36,651 nt of DNA from Bremia lactucae (GCF_004359215.1 NC_090610.1:9798497-9835147); one strand, 5' to 3'. Shown: positions 17,976-29,240, counted from the first letter of the stretch. Numbers and translations: made by a program. Notes: generated from the letters alone by a model not told the origin.

Positions 17976-19481
17976 TAGCGCGGCATACACTCTCCGTTAT
18001 CACTTGTATCGGCGCCATTGGAGGACCCAAGGAATAGCATTTCTCCTAACATCTATCAATACGATTTTAATAGTCAAACTACAATCTTGAATTTCGCACG
18101 AAAACGAGATTATGTCTGAATACCATTTCTCAAATTTTCGTGATCCCATAAAGGATAATTTTTAGGATTGTTGTGTAATATGGATCTAAGGGCTTGCCAG
18201 TGTACTGGAACTCGGAGTTATAAGTTTCATGCCCGGATCAATATCATACGCTGAATCTATTCAGCAGATCCAGTGCACAACTATTGCAGCATATTAAATG
18301 GTATCATTGTGACGTCTATAACACGCGGCAGCGCGCAATTTCACAGGGTACCTATCGAATCATTCATAGCACATCTTAAAGCTTTTGATCAGATGACACT
18401 GCTAGATTAGCTGCATACGTTCGCATCTTCAAATTGCCAGATTTGGATTTATTGTCACATTATCGAGAACGATTATTTACAAGACGTTTTCAAACGACAT
18501 TCACATTTAGCTTGTTATTATTGCTTCAGCGACTCGACTTTTCATGGCTTCTCGGAATACGCGAAGCAAAAAAGAATTAGATATATAACAGGGGGAGATA
18601 GTAACAACACTCGCATGAATTGCTGTTTGAAAAATAAAATTTTGGACATGTTGAAGCTTAAAACGTGCCCGAGGATAAAGGCAAAATTATTTGGTGGGAA
18701 AACAGTGGAACCTAACCTGCTGCTTCCTCTTCTTGATCAATTGTACGACCAAGAAGTGCCATTGAAATTTTGAGCCACCTACCAGCAAGAATCATGCTAC
18801 GAAAAAATCAATACGACTCGGCACATTATAAGCAATGCATGCAACATTAGCATATGCTGAATCACAGCGAACCCTCGTATAGCCCCCAAGCTACCACCGT
18901 GTCGTACGAGAACTGCATTGACAGCCAGTCTTAAATTTCACAAACATTCTAAAACTGATAAAATCAAATAGAACAGCTTGCCTCTCTACAAAAAACACTA
19001 GCTCCGTCATATTTAGATTGTGGAACTGTATAGGAAAACGTGTTTGCAGCTGAAAAACGTAGCAATCCAGTTGAAAAAAGAGAAAGGAAGCACTACTGTT
19101 CGAACGCCCAAACAAGCACGAGTAAACGCTATAAAAAGGCAATTGCTTCTACCGTTATTACTAACTCTTCAGTCGAAAGGCCTCGACGCGACAAATTCTA
19201 TCCATGGCCAAATCATTCCATTTTAAAATGATTCAAGTCTAGCAGCTCCATATTCTCGCAATCAAGCTGGACAGACAGCTAATGATGCTGCATTGTATAC
19301 ACAGACGATAAAGACACAAATGTTAAGACTCGTTTACCGAAATTACTTGAGAATGTCTACCTCAAGCATGTAGTCTAACGCTACGAACACGTGCGTCGTC
19401 GCGTGTAGGAAACATAGACGGCTTTCGGACTCTACCTTACCCGCACACCAGCGTGCTCTAACAAACCGCTAGACACTATTT
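17976..19481. other. Non-coding stretch downstream of the FYVE-GAF gene
   Basis: No convincing gene, RNA gene or LTR was recognised on either strand. Short frames (18891-19142 minus, 19020-19231 plus) lack start context and known motifs. It may include old unrecognisable repeat sequence and the gene's 3' UTR on the right side. Confidence 0.5.
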
Positions 19482-21515
19482 TTACGACTCCGGTACTAAC
19501 TGCGGCAGATCCTCCTTGGAAGGAGAGTTCTCGTCATCGTCTGAATCCATGCCAAGTTTCGCAGCGAGTGTCGATTCCATGCGCTCCAGCTGTTTCGCCA
19601 AGTCGCTAATTTGCTTTGAATGACTGCTAAGCGCGTGGACCATTTGGCCCTGCTGATTGCGAAGTTGTTCCTGTGTGCTAGTAGTTTGAGACAATAGCTG
19701 CATAAGCCGCATTTCCATATTTTCGGGCGACGGCTCACTCTTTTCTGCTGCAGGAGGGTTCGATGCTTCCTGAGCTGGCGAAGGCGTTGAAGTTTTAGGC
19801 TCTTCCTTCATCTTTGGTGGTGAAGAGACCAAACCCGATGGCTTGTGGCTCGGCACAGCCCTTGAAGCCACTTTTGGAGTTTTCTTTGGTGGAGGGATAG
19901 CTGGTGCACTCGGGGGACACGGAGCCGGAGCACGTGGGGTACGCTGCTTACTGTGATCATTCTCTCTCGGCGACCGTCGTCCGGTCGACGCCTTTTTAGT
20001 TTTCTCGCCTGCTGAGTCTTTCGTTGCCAAGATCTCTTCAAATTTGCGCAACAAACCACGTACAACCGTTTGCAATTGCGCAATGACATCCATGCACGCA
20101 AATCGCGGCGTGATACTAAACACTTCAATCGCTCCAATCGTATGGCCATTCGATAGCGTTAGTGGAATCCCAGCGTAAAACTGCGCTTGCAACACGTCTC
20201 TTCGCCACGGATTAGCGGCAAAACGAACGTCGCGATTCAAGTCGCTGCAGACAAGAGGCGATCCGTTCCGACACGCATGTGCTGCCATGCTTTTCTGTCG
20301 ATCGATCTTGTCCAGAGATCCGAGCCCTGTCTCCGCACACGGAGCGTAAACGTGTTTGTCGAGCAACCCCACTAATGCCATGGGACTTGACGTGGCGATG
20401 GCAGCCATATTGCAAAGCTGTTTAATAGTTTGCAATGCTGGAGTCCCTGACCGAAGGGCTCCGCGAATATATCGAACCGAACAAAGGCGCTCCATTTCAT
20501 TATCCAGATTTTTTGCAGCAATATACTGATTCTTGGCGGCTGGGTCAGCGAGTTCGAGGAAAAAAGGGTAAGGCACTTCAAAGTACTCGTGCAAAGGAGC
20601 ACAGGCTTCGTTTAAGCACCATGGACAGTCCTCTGTCACTACCGTCGAGGCCGTAAATGAACCGTGTCGGATTCGGTGGGAAGTCGGCTCAACCATGAGG
20701 TTCGTGCTGGCCGTGCTTGACTTGCGTCGAAGCGGCATCTTCATAGCACTCGCTCCGCGCTTATCCGTCGATAATTGCGTGTCCGTTATGGAAGTCTCGC
20801 TTTTTAAATTTCCAGCGCTCGAAGAGAAACTTGCAAAACTAAGACGATCCGACGTAAAGTCTCCGTCACTGCCAGGCTGCGAGTCGGACGTAGCAACCGT
20901 ATTGTGTCCGCCATTCGTGGAAAAGATGCGGTCATAAAAGTCATCTTGTGACGCAATGGAGCTCAACTTGCAGCTCACACACATGCGCACAGTAATCGCA
21001 CCTTCAAACGTGCTTTCAACCTTACGAGAGATACTGCACGAGCTGCAGACCACGGCCGTGCAAGTGCGACAGTAGTGTCGTCGACGCAATGGGTTAAAGC
21101 TCTTGCCGCACACCGAGCATTTCTTACTGGATTTTGACTCAGACGTGGAAGCTGTTTTGTGCGCAGGACCCGTTGCTTGGTGCAAAGGGCCACCGCACGC
21201 CACGTTGGAGTTCGAAGTGTTCGAGGTCGAACTACTGGCATTAAAGGCCAGTGGCTTCCGGACTCCACGGCTGCTGTGATCGGCAGTGCGGTTGCGATGC
21301 ATCTGACTCAAATTAAGCGCCTCCATGTCTTCGACCGTCGACGTTTGCGATTGCAGCCCAAGCGATTGAATCCTAAACGAGTCAGTCGAGGAGCTCACGG
21401 TACTGCGTGTGGACGATAGGCTTGTGTTCCTGTCGTCACTAAAGGCGGCGGAGTTCCCGCTCAAAAACTTGGTGCTACTATTAACGATGTTATAGTCAAA
21501 GAGATTACGGCCCAT
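19482..21515 (-). CDS. FYVE-type zinc finger and GAF domain protein
   Basis: An intronless 677-residue frame and the only intact host gene. The start is ATG at 21513-21515 (MGRNLFDYNIVNSS); 39 in-frame codons upstream begin only with TTG and look like 5' UTR. Residues 1-130 are Ser/Thr-rich. 133-182 is a FYVE-related zinc finger with eight Cys (133, 136, 149, 152, 157, 160, 179, 182) and RRRHYCR in place of R(R/K)HHCR; no WxxD motif is seen, so PI3P binding is uncertain. About 355-495 is a GAF-like domain (ALQTIKQLCNMAAIATSS, ACRNGSPLVCSDLNRD, FYAGIPL, IGAIEVFS). 520-600 is Pro/Lys/Ser-rich. 600-655 is a probable coiled coil, then an acidic end (MDSDDDENS). Family knowledge suggests a membrane-associated regulator; ligand and role are unknown. 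Confidence 0.92.
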   Translation of the reverse strand: MGRNLFDYNIVNSSTKFLSGNSAAFSDDRNTSLSSTRSTVSSSTDSFRIQSLGLQSQTSTVEDMEALNLSQMHRNRTADHSSRGVRKPLAFNASSSTSNTSNSNVACGGPLHQATGPAHKTASTSESKSSKKCSVCGKSFNPLRRRHYCRTCTAVVCSSCSISRKVESTFEGAITVRMCVSCKLSSIASQDDFYDRIFSTNGGHNTVATSDSQPGSDGDFTSDRLSFASFSSSAGNLKSETSITDTQLSTDKRGASAMKMPLRRKSSTASTNLMVEPTSHRIRHGSFTASTVVTEDCPWCLNEACAPLHEYFEVPYPFFLELADPAAKNQYIAAKNLDNEMERLCSVRYIRGALRSGTPALQTIKQLCNMAAIATSSPMALVGLLDKHVYAPCAETGLGSLDKIDRQKSMAAHACRNGSPLVCSDLNRDVRFAANPWRRDVLQAQFYAGIPLTLSNGHTIGAIEVFSITPRFACMDVIAQLQTVVRGLLRKFEEILATKDSAGEKTKKASTGRRSPRENDHSKQRTPRAPAPCPPSAPAIPPPKKTPKVASRAVPSHKPSGLVSSPPKMKEEPKTSTPSPAQEASNPPAAEKSEPSPENMEMRLMQLLSQTTSTQEQLRNQQGQMVHALSSHSKQISDLAKQLERMESTLAAKLGMDSDDDENSPSKEDLPQLVPES

Positions 21516-21623
21516 GAAGCTGGCAACGCAACTTGAGAGCGGGAGGAGGAGACAGCTAGCAATGGGGCAGAGCTGGAGTGGTGCTCCGCTATGCGGAGGG
21601 GGAGACAGGAGAAAGGCGTGATT

Positions 21624-21650
21624 ATGCACCAATGCAAATGCGCTTTTAAT
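21624..21650 (-). promoter_or_regulatory. Possible oomycete core-promoter element upstream of the FYVE-GAF gene
   Basis: The minus strand reads GCGCATTTGCATTGGTGC about 115-130 bases before the ATG. CATTTGC fits the oomycete FPR pattern (MWTTTNC), and GCATTTG is one base off the Inr pattern YCAYTYY. Weak, by-eye match only. Confidence 0.25.
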
Positions 21651-22984
21651 ATTTGCACCAATCGTGAGGACACTCGGCTCGGGCTATGCGCAAAGAGTCA
21701 GACCGTCCAACGCATATTGTCGCATTGTCGTCGCGTCTTTATCAAGTCTCAAGATTCTTGATAAATAAAGAATTTTGGACAAAAAGCGAAATATGTGGCT
21801 ATTACAATACATTTAAAGGCATCTCGGCAAATAATAGGCGCCGCTTAATTCAAGTATGCGCTAAACAATGCCAAAGACATCTTAGCGATCAATGTGACGA
21901 CGAGCATTTCGTGAGACTTGCCCATTTTTAGACTAATGTTTATCAACGGTCCACTCTCATGATTGCAGCATTGACTGACGCTTAATTAACATTGCATGTA
22001 ATGGCGCGCTAAAAACAGCCGCGTTTCAGGTTTCAAGAAACTTTTAGTAATAGATTTTGGTGTCGAATTTTATAACAAAGATTTATATAGTACCAAATCG
22101 CGAAAAGTGGCGCACCGCATCTTCTCGAAGCAGCGGGGTTGCACACTAGCATATGGCAAATCTGAAACGAATTAATATCACAGCGCCTTTAAAGCGAGAC
22201 TTTGGCAGTTTAATACCTTGAAATTATGAATGGTGACCGGCTCAGATCAGTCAAAACTGACACCAACAATTATTACTGCGTCAAATTTGAGTCTACGCCG
22301 TCGCCACTAAGTCTCGTGAACGGGCAGGCGCAAACGAAGAGAATCCAGACGCAGCAAAAAATAGTAGCCGTGTAATATGACGCTGCTACACGATTTAAAA
22401 ATTTTGTATTCCAGGTACTTGGATTTGTACAAGCATTCAAGAAAATTTGGACGATAAAAAAGCTTAAGCGCTACAGGTTTCAGAATATATAAATTCTTTT
22501 TTTGTGCCATTCGGCGTGAGACCTCTTAAGGTCACTTTTTAATGCGATACTTATAATTGTCGCAGGAGGCTAGTTGACTTGGGCTCAGCCATGCTTCTGC
22601 ATTATCGTACTTGCGCGCCAACGATGCGTTTACTCGTTTATTCAAAAGTTATGGCGCATATTTAAAACGTAAATTGAAATCGTCTTTTTATTTTGCCGGT
22701 CTATGCACATTAAAGATGGACCAGTATGCGACGGCTGACTTTTTTTCGGCCCGTGGGACATCATCGGTAAATATTCTCTTCGTTTGATCACGTTGTCAGC
22801 CACACACCTTATTGCTTGATCATGTATTCTGAACTGTAATGTCCCGTTCAGTCATTTATTCAATATAGGTAAATTGCTGATTATCGAGAAAGTCCTTAAG
22901 TTTGCTTTAAGAATACTCAGATTACTAAATTACTAAAATGCTTTTAGGCGCGATTATTCAGTTTATTTCACACAACAAGTAACG
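21651..22984. other. Non-coding stretch upstream of the FYVE-GAF gene
   Basis: AT-rich, with only short unsupported frames (21686-21931 plus, 22307-22510 minus). No tRNA, LTR or coding motif recognised. It presumably holds upstream regulatory sequence. Confidence 0.5.
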
Positions 22985-23443
22985 AGGTGTCCGTTACATA
23001 AGTATTATTTCCTATAAAGGAATAATAAATACTATTTTCTATGAGAGAAAATAAATAAAGAAGTACAAAATTATTATCGTTATAAATTTTGACTTTAATA
23101 GTTCCGATATTACCTAATGTATGCAATAAGACATTAGGTCTATTAATTGGTTGATTTATGTCTAAAAACCAACCCGCCAATCATTATAAAACGACGGTGC
23201 GGTGCGGAAGGATGCGCCATACTTAGTTATTATTATATTAATTTTAGCAGTAGATAGAAGGTCGTTACGTAAAAAAATGAAATATATTACTACATTTTAT
23301 TTTCTCTAATCTAAAGCCTAAGTCTAGTTCTTTTAAAGCTATAGACCGCTAGCTTCATAAGAAACCTTCCTCTGTACCTTTGTGTACGTGAATTTACAAG
23401 GCACCCAATCTACTGTAACCAGTGTAAGGTGAACTAGTACTTA
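22985..23443 (+). repeat. 5' LTR remnant of element F (approximate)
   Basis: TGTCCGTTACATAAGTATT near 22988 resembles the GTGTATCGTTACATGAAATT start region. CCTTCCTCTGTACC, GTGTACGTGAA, AAGGCACC and GTGAACTAGTACTT (23367-23441) match the conserved 3' part of the other LTRs. The middle is diverged and the last 40 bases appear lost. Confidence 0.55.
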
Positions 23444-23536
23444 CGCACGATCCATCGAATATTTCCATATTGGATGGAGAAGGAGAGAGCTATACAGCCC
23501 CTCGAGAAGGCTATGACGCCACGCGTGAGAGATTTC

Positions 23537-23985
23537 CTCATTTGAGTGAACTTGAATGGAAAGCGATCGAACGATTGATTTGGTCGTAGACGGGCCAGCC
23601 GTTGGCGCCATGCTGTACACTCGGGGAAGAGATGAATAGCATTGGGCCAAAGCAAATTCCATACAACACGAACTCGACAGGACCCGAAAAAAAGTATCCT
23701 TGCTTCACCAGCAAGGCTATAACACGCGGAGGTGTTGAGAGAATTGGGTGATCACAGTTGGAACTGTTGAGACAGCAGCATGTATATGCTGCTAATGGGC
23801 CGACGCCTTTGAGTCGACCCGAAAGTTCAAATATCGAAATTTTCAAGTTTAAGGTAGTCGAAGGCGACTCCCTTTTAAGATGGTTACGTGGATTCGACGC
23901 TGATACGAAGTCGCAACGGCGAGGTGGGAGTCAAAACACGGTCAGGGTCAGTGGGTGCGGAGCGCCCTACTGATCCAGCAACGTC
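23537..23985 (+). pseudogene. Gag remnant of element F, core deleted
   Basis: LSELEWKAIERLIW, then frameshifted gag N-terminus, ELLRQQHVYAANG and IEIFKFKVVEGDSLLRWLRGFDAD. The frame then jumps to TKSQRRGGSQ, which is the gag C-terminal tail. Compared with H, about 200 codons covering the capsid core and the zinc knuckle are missing. Confidence 0.75.
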
Positions 23986-23989
23986 AAAA

Positions 23990-24420
23990 GAATATGCAGG
24001 TCTTTTGACGATAGTTGCTCGTCACACACAAAAATTGTGTGTAACTGCCCCGGGGGATGAGGTTAACCTTATCACCCTGAAAACAAAAGTGTGAAATAAG
24101 TTGCCACTTAAGTCCCTAGTCGGTTGCGAGGCGACAGATAATTTTATAAGACGCCAATCGCTAGAAGATCGCAGACTAAAATGAGCGCGACATACCTCTT
24201 ACGGGGATGATAGTGCGCCTAGCAACGGGCGCATCTATTACAGTAGAGAAACGTGTAATTGGTATCGAATACACGTTAAAGGACACGCAGTACGTGGTGA
24301 TTTAGTCGTACTTGATTTGGTTGACAAATTTAATGTCATCCTTGTTACCATGGCTCAGAAAGTACGAGCCATGTATAACTTGGCAGCATCAAGCCGTGAC
24401 GATTCATGTCTCCATTTCAT
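23990..24420 (+). pseudogene. Protease remnant of element F
   Basis: VTAPGDEVNLITLKTKV, then LPLKSLVGCEATDNFIRRQSLEDRRLK: the active-site DCGAS seen in H reads GCEAT here, so the catalytic Asp is lost. Downstream blocks include RLATGASIT (24211-24240), VLDLVDKFNVIL (about 24310) and AQKVRAM (the WLRKYEP equivalent). Stops and frameshifts throughout. Confidence 0.78.
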
Positions 24421-24982
24421 CAGATAACCAACTGATGAACGTCTTGGGGCGTCCCCAAAAGCGTGTGAATATTCCTGTGCGATAGCCTCACTTGTGGGTC
24501 GATCGTTAGGATGACTGCACAGACCCTCAGTGTGAATACCCAACACCTCAGTGTGAATACCCAACACATTGTGGAGACGGCTGTGCACAAGCACAGGCAG
24601 CGTCGAAGTTCGATCACTCGAATAAGTTGGGTGGTACGAAACAAGGATGCATGCTGGAAAAGCAATATCGAAATTTTTTTGAAACGCCAGTCTATAAGAG
24701 ACAGTGCGAAAGTCCTAGATCGACTTAAGCACCAAAGAAGAAACTGAGACAACAAAATTTCTAAGTAAACAATGGTCAAGTGTAGGCGCTCATACACTTT
24801 ATCTAGTAGCGCTTCTGATGCCAACTTTGGCTTTTGCGTGATCTGCGTAGTGGCAAAGTCAAGCAGATCTGCGTACTTGTCACCGATGACAATTACGTGG
24901 CCGATATTTGGTCGGCAGTAGCACTTCCTGAGAACGAACGCGTTCTCAGTAGCTCATCGATGGACGAATGTGCCTCGATTAG
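24421..24982 (+). pseudogene. Protease-RT linker of element F
   Basis: Cys-rich and Ser/Arg-rich linker as in H (GRPQ..., then DDYVTDI-like residues near 24885 and SSSMDE near 24954), in broken frames. It contains a perfect 21-bp tandem duplication (24526-24546 and 24547-24567). Confidence 0.6.
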
Positions 24983-25990
24983 ATGACTCGGATGAAACGT
25001 ATTACATCCCAACCCTGGAAGTCGTTGAAGACAAACCCTCTATATAAGAATCTAATAGTTTTTAAGGATGTCTTCCCTGAATCACTACCGTGTGAGTTGC
25101 CTAAGGATAAAGGCACTCGACTCGAAATCGACCTAATCCTAGGTTCGAAACACTGTGTCATGAAGAATTGGTCATTACCTAGTAAGCAAGTAATTGCGAT
25201 CGACAATTTCTTTGCCGAACGCTTAGCAGCGAGCCATGTGAGGAATCAACTTCCCCACATAGCTCTCCGACCTTCTGTGTGCGTAAAGCAACAGGAGGAT
25301 GGCGGATTGTGCATGCATTTAATAAACTGAACGCTGCAACGGTACCGGCTCAAACACCAAAACCACGAAAAGACGTAAGCATTGATGGTATGTCAAAGAG
25401 CACAATCTTTTCGTCAATGGATCTGATGGATGAATTTTAACAAATCCTCTTGCGTGTACAAGATATTCCGTTTACAGCAGTGAGCACTCCAAGCCGAATG
25501 CTATGGGAGTGACTAGTCATGCCACAGGGACTTAGTAATGCCCCTGCGACATTCACGAGATGTGTAACCAATCTGTAGAGATCAGTGCGAATTTCGCACC
25601 GAGCTTTTTTGATGACGTCTTCGTACATAGCAGAGCCCTGAACGGAAATTAAGTTGTTGATGTACACCGTACCTACTACCGAAAGGTTCTTCCTCTTATG
25701 CGTAACCACAAGTTGTATGCAAATTTTTAGAAGCATATATTCGCTGCAAGCGAAATACCACTTCTGGGGTGCATCGTGGGTAAACACGGTGTACACCCGG
25801 ATCTACAAAAGATCAAGGCAATTGCTGGTTGGTATGTGCCAGTTGATGTAATGGGACTCAGAAAGTCCCTCGATATAGAGCCGTACCTGCACAAGTACTC
25901 ACACAATTATGCCGAAATGACAGTACATCTTTCTTCTCTTTTGAAGAAAAAAGTAAAGTGGTCAAGGAACGCTAACTGACAGCGTTCCTT
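24983..25990 (+). pseudogene. Reverse transcriptase of element F
   Basis: LIVFKDVFPESLPCELPKDKG and RLEIDLILGSKHCVM open the domain (24983-25330). In shifted frames follow SVCVKQQ, KLNAATVPAQTPK, SSMDLMDEF (catalytic Asp present, about 25410), QDIPFTAVSTPS, LVMPQGLSNAPATFTRCVTNL (25517-25576) and AFFDDVFVHSRA (25601-25636). In the last block YFDD is FFDD, but both Asp are kept. The thumb has HPDLQKIKAIAGW and YLHKYSHNYAEMT to 25970. In-frame stops and indels inactivate it. Confidence 0.83.
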
Positions 25991-26480
25991 TGAAGCTATC
26001 AAGCAAAGCTTGATGCACTCGTCAATTTGTGATTGCAGACCAAGACCGACAATTTCATGTGGTCTGTGACGCCAGCGATTTTGCAGTCGGCTGTGCGTTA
26101 ATGCAATATGACACAGACGAGACAGAGCGCGTCGTGTAATATCAATAGCGTCAGCTTAAACCAACTGAACGCAGCTAATCAATATATAACAAGGAACTCC
26201 TTTCCATGAAATATGCACTGGCTAAGCTTAGTGTTTATCTCTTGGGAGATCGTTCATTGTGTGTACGGCCATGCGTCTTTACGTACGGGTGTAAATCGTC
26301 GACACCTCCCACAAATAATGGCGAGATGGTCGTCTTTCTTGGCGGAGTATCACTTATTCGTGGGGTATAAACAGGATGAATTAACGTCGTCGCTGATACC
26401 CTTCGCGCCAGGCCGCTTTGAACCGGCTGGACAAACCAACAGTGACCATAAGGCCACTGTTGCAACAATAAGTGTTTCGT
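25991..26480 (+). pseudogene. RNase H of element F
   Basis: QFHVVCDASDFAVGCALMQYD (first Asp), YNKELLSMKYALAKL (Glu) and VYGHASLRT, where the family's TDHASL Asp is Gly. The end of the domain, ARWSSFLAEYHLFVGYK, is readable to about 26375. Stops near 26140 and 26160. Confidence 0.78.
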
Positions 26481-26619
26481 GGATGGCTTACGCAACCCTC
26501 GTATACATCAAATTCCCATCATAAGGAACAACATCACTCATGACTCGGAATCCAACCATCGGAGTTGTCGTCAACATTAGTCGACAACGTTAGAAGAGCT
26601 TATTAAGAAGATAAGGCTT

Positions 26620-27475
26620 TTAAAGGATTGATGAACTACCTTAAATATTCATCCCAACAATCATTAAAAGGATTGTCGAAATTCTATAGCTCCTCGACAG
26701 ATCGATACACAACACGCAACGGGCTTCTGTATTACAAAGACATTGCTGGCGACACACCTCGTGTCGTCATCCCCACCCACAATGATTCGTGCTTACGCGT
26801 CACGTATGAGTGCCACGATGCACCAATAAGTGGTCATCGTGGACGTGAGAAGACCTACCTCACGATAAGTCGCGACCACGGCAGCATGAGCTCGACCGCT
26901 AGTACATGTAGTTTGTCAACGGGTGAAGCCCAGTGCTTCATCCCGTGCTTCGTTACAACCTCTGCCTGTTCCGGCCGAGTTTTGGCAGTCTGTATCCATG
27001 GACTTCGTCTTCGGATGTCCCGACGACGGACATAAGAACAATTGCATTTTTTTGTTGTTGATCGTTTCAGCAAAATAGAAAATCATGCTGCAGTATCGGA
27101 GTTGACCACAGTCAAAGGCTGTGCTCGTCTTTGTTGACACGATATGTGGAATACATGGGTTACCACGCGAACTAGTGCTAGATCAGGACCCTAGATTCAC
27201 GGCGGAATTTTAGCAAATTGTGTTTAAATCACTTGGAACACAGTCAAAAATGTCAATTTCTGATCATCATTAACAGATGGTCAGACGGAGCGTTCAAACC
27301 GTATTCTCGAAGAGATACTTCGCGGGTACGTCCACTCTTTTAATAGTTGGAACGAGTTCTTGCCGTTGATAGAATTTGCCATCAACAATTCTGGGCATGC
27401 TTCTACAAAGCATACACCATTTTCGTGAATGGCTTACACCACCCACGTATGCCCACCTTGTTCGAGAGTGACTCT
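26620..27475 (+). pseudogene. Integrase of element F
   Basis: YTTRNGLLYYKDIAGDTPRVV and ECHDAPISGHRGREKT give the His pair of the zinc finger (26700-26860); the Cys pair is not readable. The core has SVSMDFVFGCPDDGHKNN (first Asp, about 26993), LDQDPRFTAEF (second Asp, 27179-27211) then a stop, and RILEEILRGYVHSF with WNEFLPLIEFAINNSGHAS (Glu, 27300-27405). The triad is intact in scattered frames. The start is nearly identical in order to base 1 of element A. Confidence 0.82.
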
Positions 27476-27476
27476 C

Positions 27477-27492
27477 ATTCAAGGGGGGAGGG
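27477..27492 (+). other. Internal polypurine tract (element F)
   Basis: TTCAAGGGGGGAGGGAC just after the integrase core, matching the tracts in A and C. Confidence 0.4.
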
Positions 27493-27809
27493 ACTCGCAA
27501 AAGCAAAGAACCTTCTAGCTCTTCATCATCGCGTATTAGCCCCAACGTGAACGCTAAGGATACCAATGTTGACTGATGATTTAAATTACCATTGAAGCGG
27601 AGAAACTCAGTAATAACAATAATGCTATATCTGACTTCGATAACGATGCTGAAAGACTCAGCATCGAAAACAATATGCTCAATGAGAACGATTATACTCT
27701 CAATAATGATATTGATATCTCCGCAGTGCGAGCCGGTCACACTGAAAACAAAAAGAAGCCGAGTAAGCAGGTGTTTCCTGTTGGCTAGAGAAGCAATGGT
27801 CTGTTTTGT

Positions 27810-28459
27810 ATAGGATTCCATCGCTGATGCGGTGGACCGACAGATATGGAACTTTGCCAAAAATGAAAGAGCAACCATACTTTCATTTAAAATTAATGAC
27901 GTTGTCGTACTGTCTACGGTAAATTTACTAAAGCACGTAGTAACGAATGTCGGCATTAATAATTTACTGCCCAGGTATATCGACCCGTTTCGTGTACTAC
28001 ATTGCCAAGGATATGTTTACACGATCGACTCGCCTCGTAGTATGCGTACGCATCCTATATTTAATGTTGGGCGTCTCCGCCCGTACCATGCGTGCGAGCC
28101 TTCTTCCGATCCCGGGTTTTACCGGAACGTCAAGGGCATCAGCCAAAGCCTAATGGTTCCGAGCCAAAGACGTATTGTCTCGGAACAGGGTCTTTTTTTC
28201 TCTTGAACCAGACGATCCACTCTTTCCTCCAAGATTAAGATCTTCTGACGAGCTACCAACAGCTCGTTTTGAAGGGACTGATGAATCCTCTCGTTCGCCA
28301 GTTGATCAGTCGCAATCTGCGCACAACTTTTCAACTGGTCACGAGAAACACTATCGACCGTCATTTCTAACATGCGGCACCGGAATCGCTCGTGGTCAAG
28401 ATTCCCTCTTGAATAATGAGGAGAGTGATCCAATTCACGATGTTGAATCAGGCTCGTAA
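27810..28459 (+). pseudogene. Integrase GPY/F module and linker (element F)
   Basis: ILSFKINDVVVLSTVNLLKHVVTNVG, then LLPRYIDPFRVLH (IGPF reads IDPF), RSMRTHPIFNVGRLRPYH (27832-28110). The open frame ends at 28206. The linker continues in a second frame (28175-28459: LEPDDPLFPPRLRSSDELP). The linker lies opposite the AS1 coiled-coil segment. Confidence 0.75.
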
Positions 28460-29240
28460 AACGAAACGAGCCCGATATTTCCTCCCCTTCCACATCCAAT
28501 GATGGATTCAGGTGGTGAGAAGTGCTTTCGTGTTGAAAGTTCCTTGAACCACCGCGAGGCAAAGGGGGTTCGAACGAGTTATTCGTTTGTTGGCGAGGGC
28601 ATCCACCCTCGCATGGTAGTTAGGAGCCTCAATTCCAACTGATTTTGGACGTTCCAAGTCTCGTCTTGCAATACGACGAGACCCATTCTCCTCGGCGGAA
28701 GGTCCATCGGCGAATAAGTGCTTCTCGCGCTCGTAAAAGGATTTGAGGTTCTCAATCCCTTGACGCATCTCGTAAGAGATGAGAGTCCTCCAATGGGGAT
28801 CTTTGAGGGAATATTTCCTTGGGGGCATGACCTGCACCTTTTAAAACAGCATGGGCATGGGTCCCCCACGAGAGGCAAGGAATGCCTGCCTCCGTACGTG
28901 TACCGACTACGGTCCGTTTCTCGAATCGTTCACGGAAAGCAATAAGCTTGTCAAACTAAACCTCACGGCCTATATTTTGTACATTCTGTACAAATGCTAC
29001 CCAAGCTTGAAACAAAAGTTCGACATCCTTTGCCCGCTTAGGAGAGTACCACCGGTGCCGGAAAAGGGCATCGCTGAAGAATTCCGTCTCATCCTCACCA
29101 GGCTTTGAAGTATGGATGAGTCGTATAACGGAATATAATATCGATCGTAGGTCATACCAGACTAACGAATTAAGGTATCCCTAGATGGCAACGAAGGCCT
29201 CTTTTCAGGAGTGATCCGCAAGGTATTGCGGTAACTCTCC
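28119..29240 (-). pseudogene. AS1 homologue, antisense frame of element F
   Basis: Reading leftward: ESYRNTLRITPEKRP near 29225-29185 (compare ESEDNKMSHLAPEKK in A). Then DETEFFSDALFRHRWYSPKR and FQAWVAFVQNVQNIGREV (29102-28955), a stop, FRERFEKRTVV, GIPCLSWG, and a shift at the CPCC motif. 28837-28508 follows with KYSLKDPHWRTLISYEMRQGI. 28562-28119 follows with GNLDHERFRCRMLEMTV and SLQNELLVARQKI (coiled coil). It is about half identical to AS1 of C/D in the best blocks. 28700-29240 has no sense frame, so conservation there cannot come from pol. Confidence 0.68.
28500..28690 (+). pseudogene. Broken chromodomain (element F)
   Basis: CFRVESSLNHREAKGVRTSY is readable, but the cage strand reads SFVGEGIHP instead of LVRWxGYPP because of a local frameshift, and TGA near 28640 ends it. 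VSSCNTTRP (the LVLQYDETHP equivalent in another frame) follows. Across the same bases the antisense frame is open. Confidence 0.7.

Noticed and set aside
17976..19481. Possible coding or copia remnants downstream of the host gene
   Set aside because: No motif from gag, pol or any family I know could be read in any frame.
21516..21632. Extended N-terminus for the FYVE-GAF protein (39 extra residues)
   Set aside because: The first codon there is TTG and no ATG occurs before 21515; the Pro/Leu/Ser-rich stretch looks like translated 5' UTR, not a signal peptide.
21651..22984. Small frames upstream of the host gene (21686-21931, 22307-22510)
   Set aside because: Short, AT-driven, without homologous motifs or supporting context.
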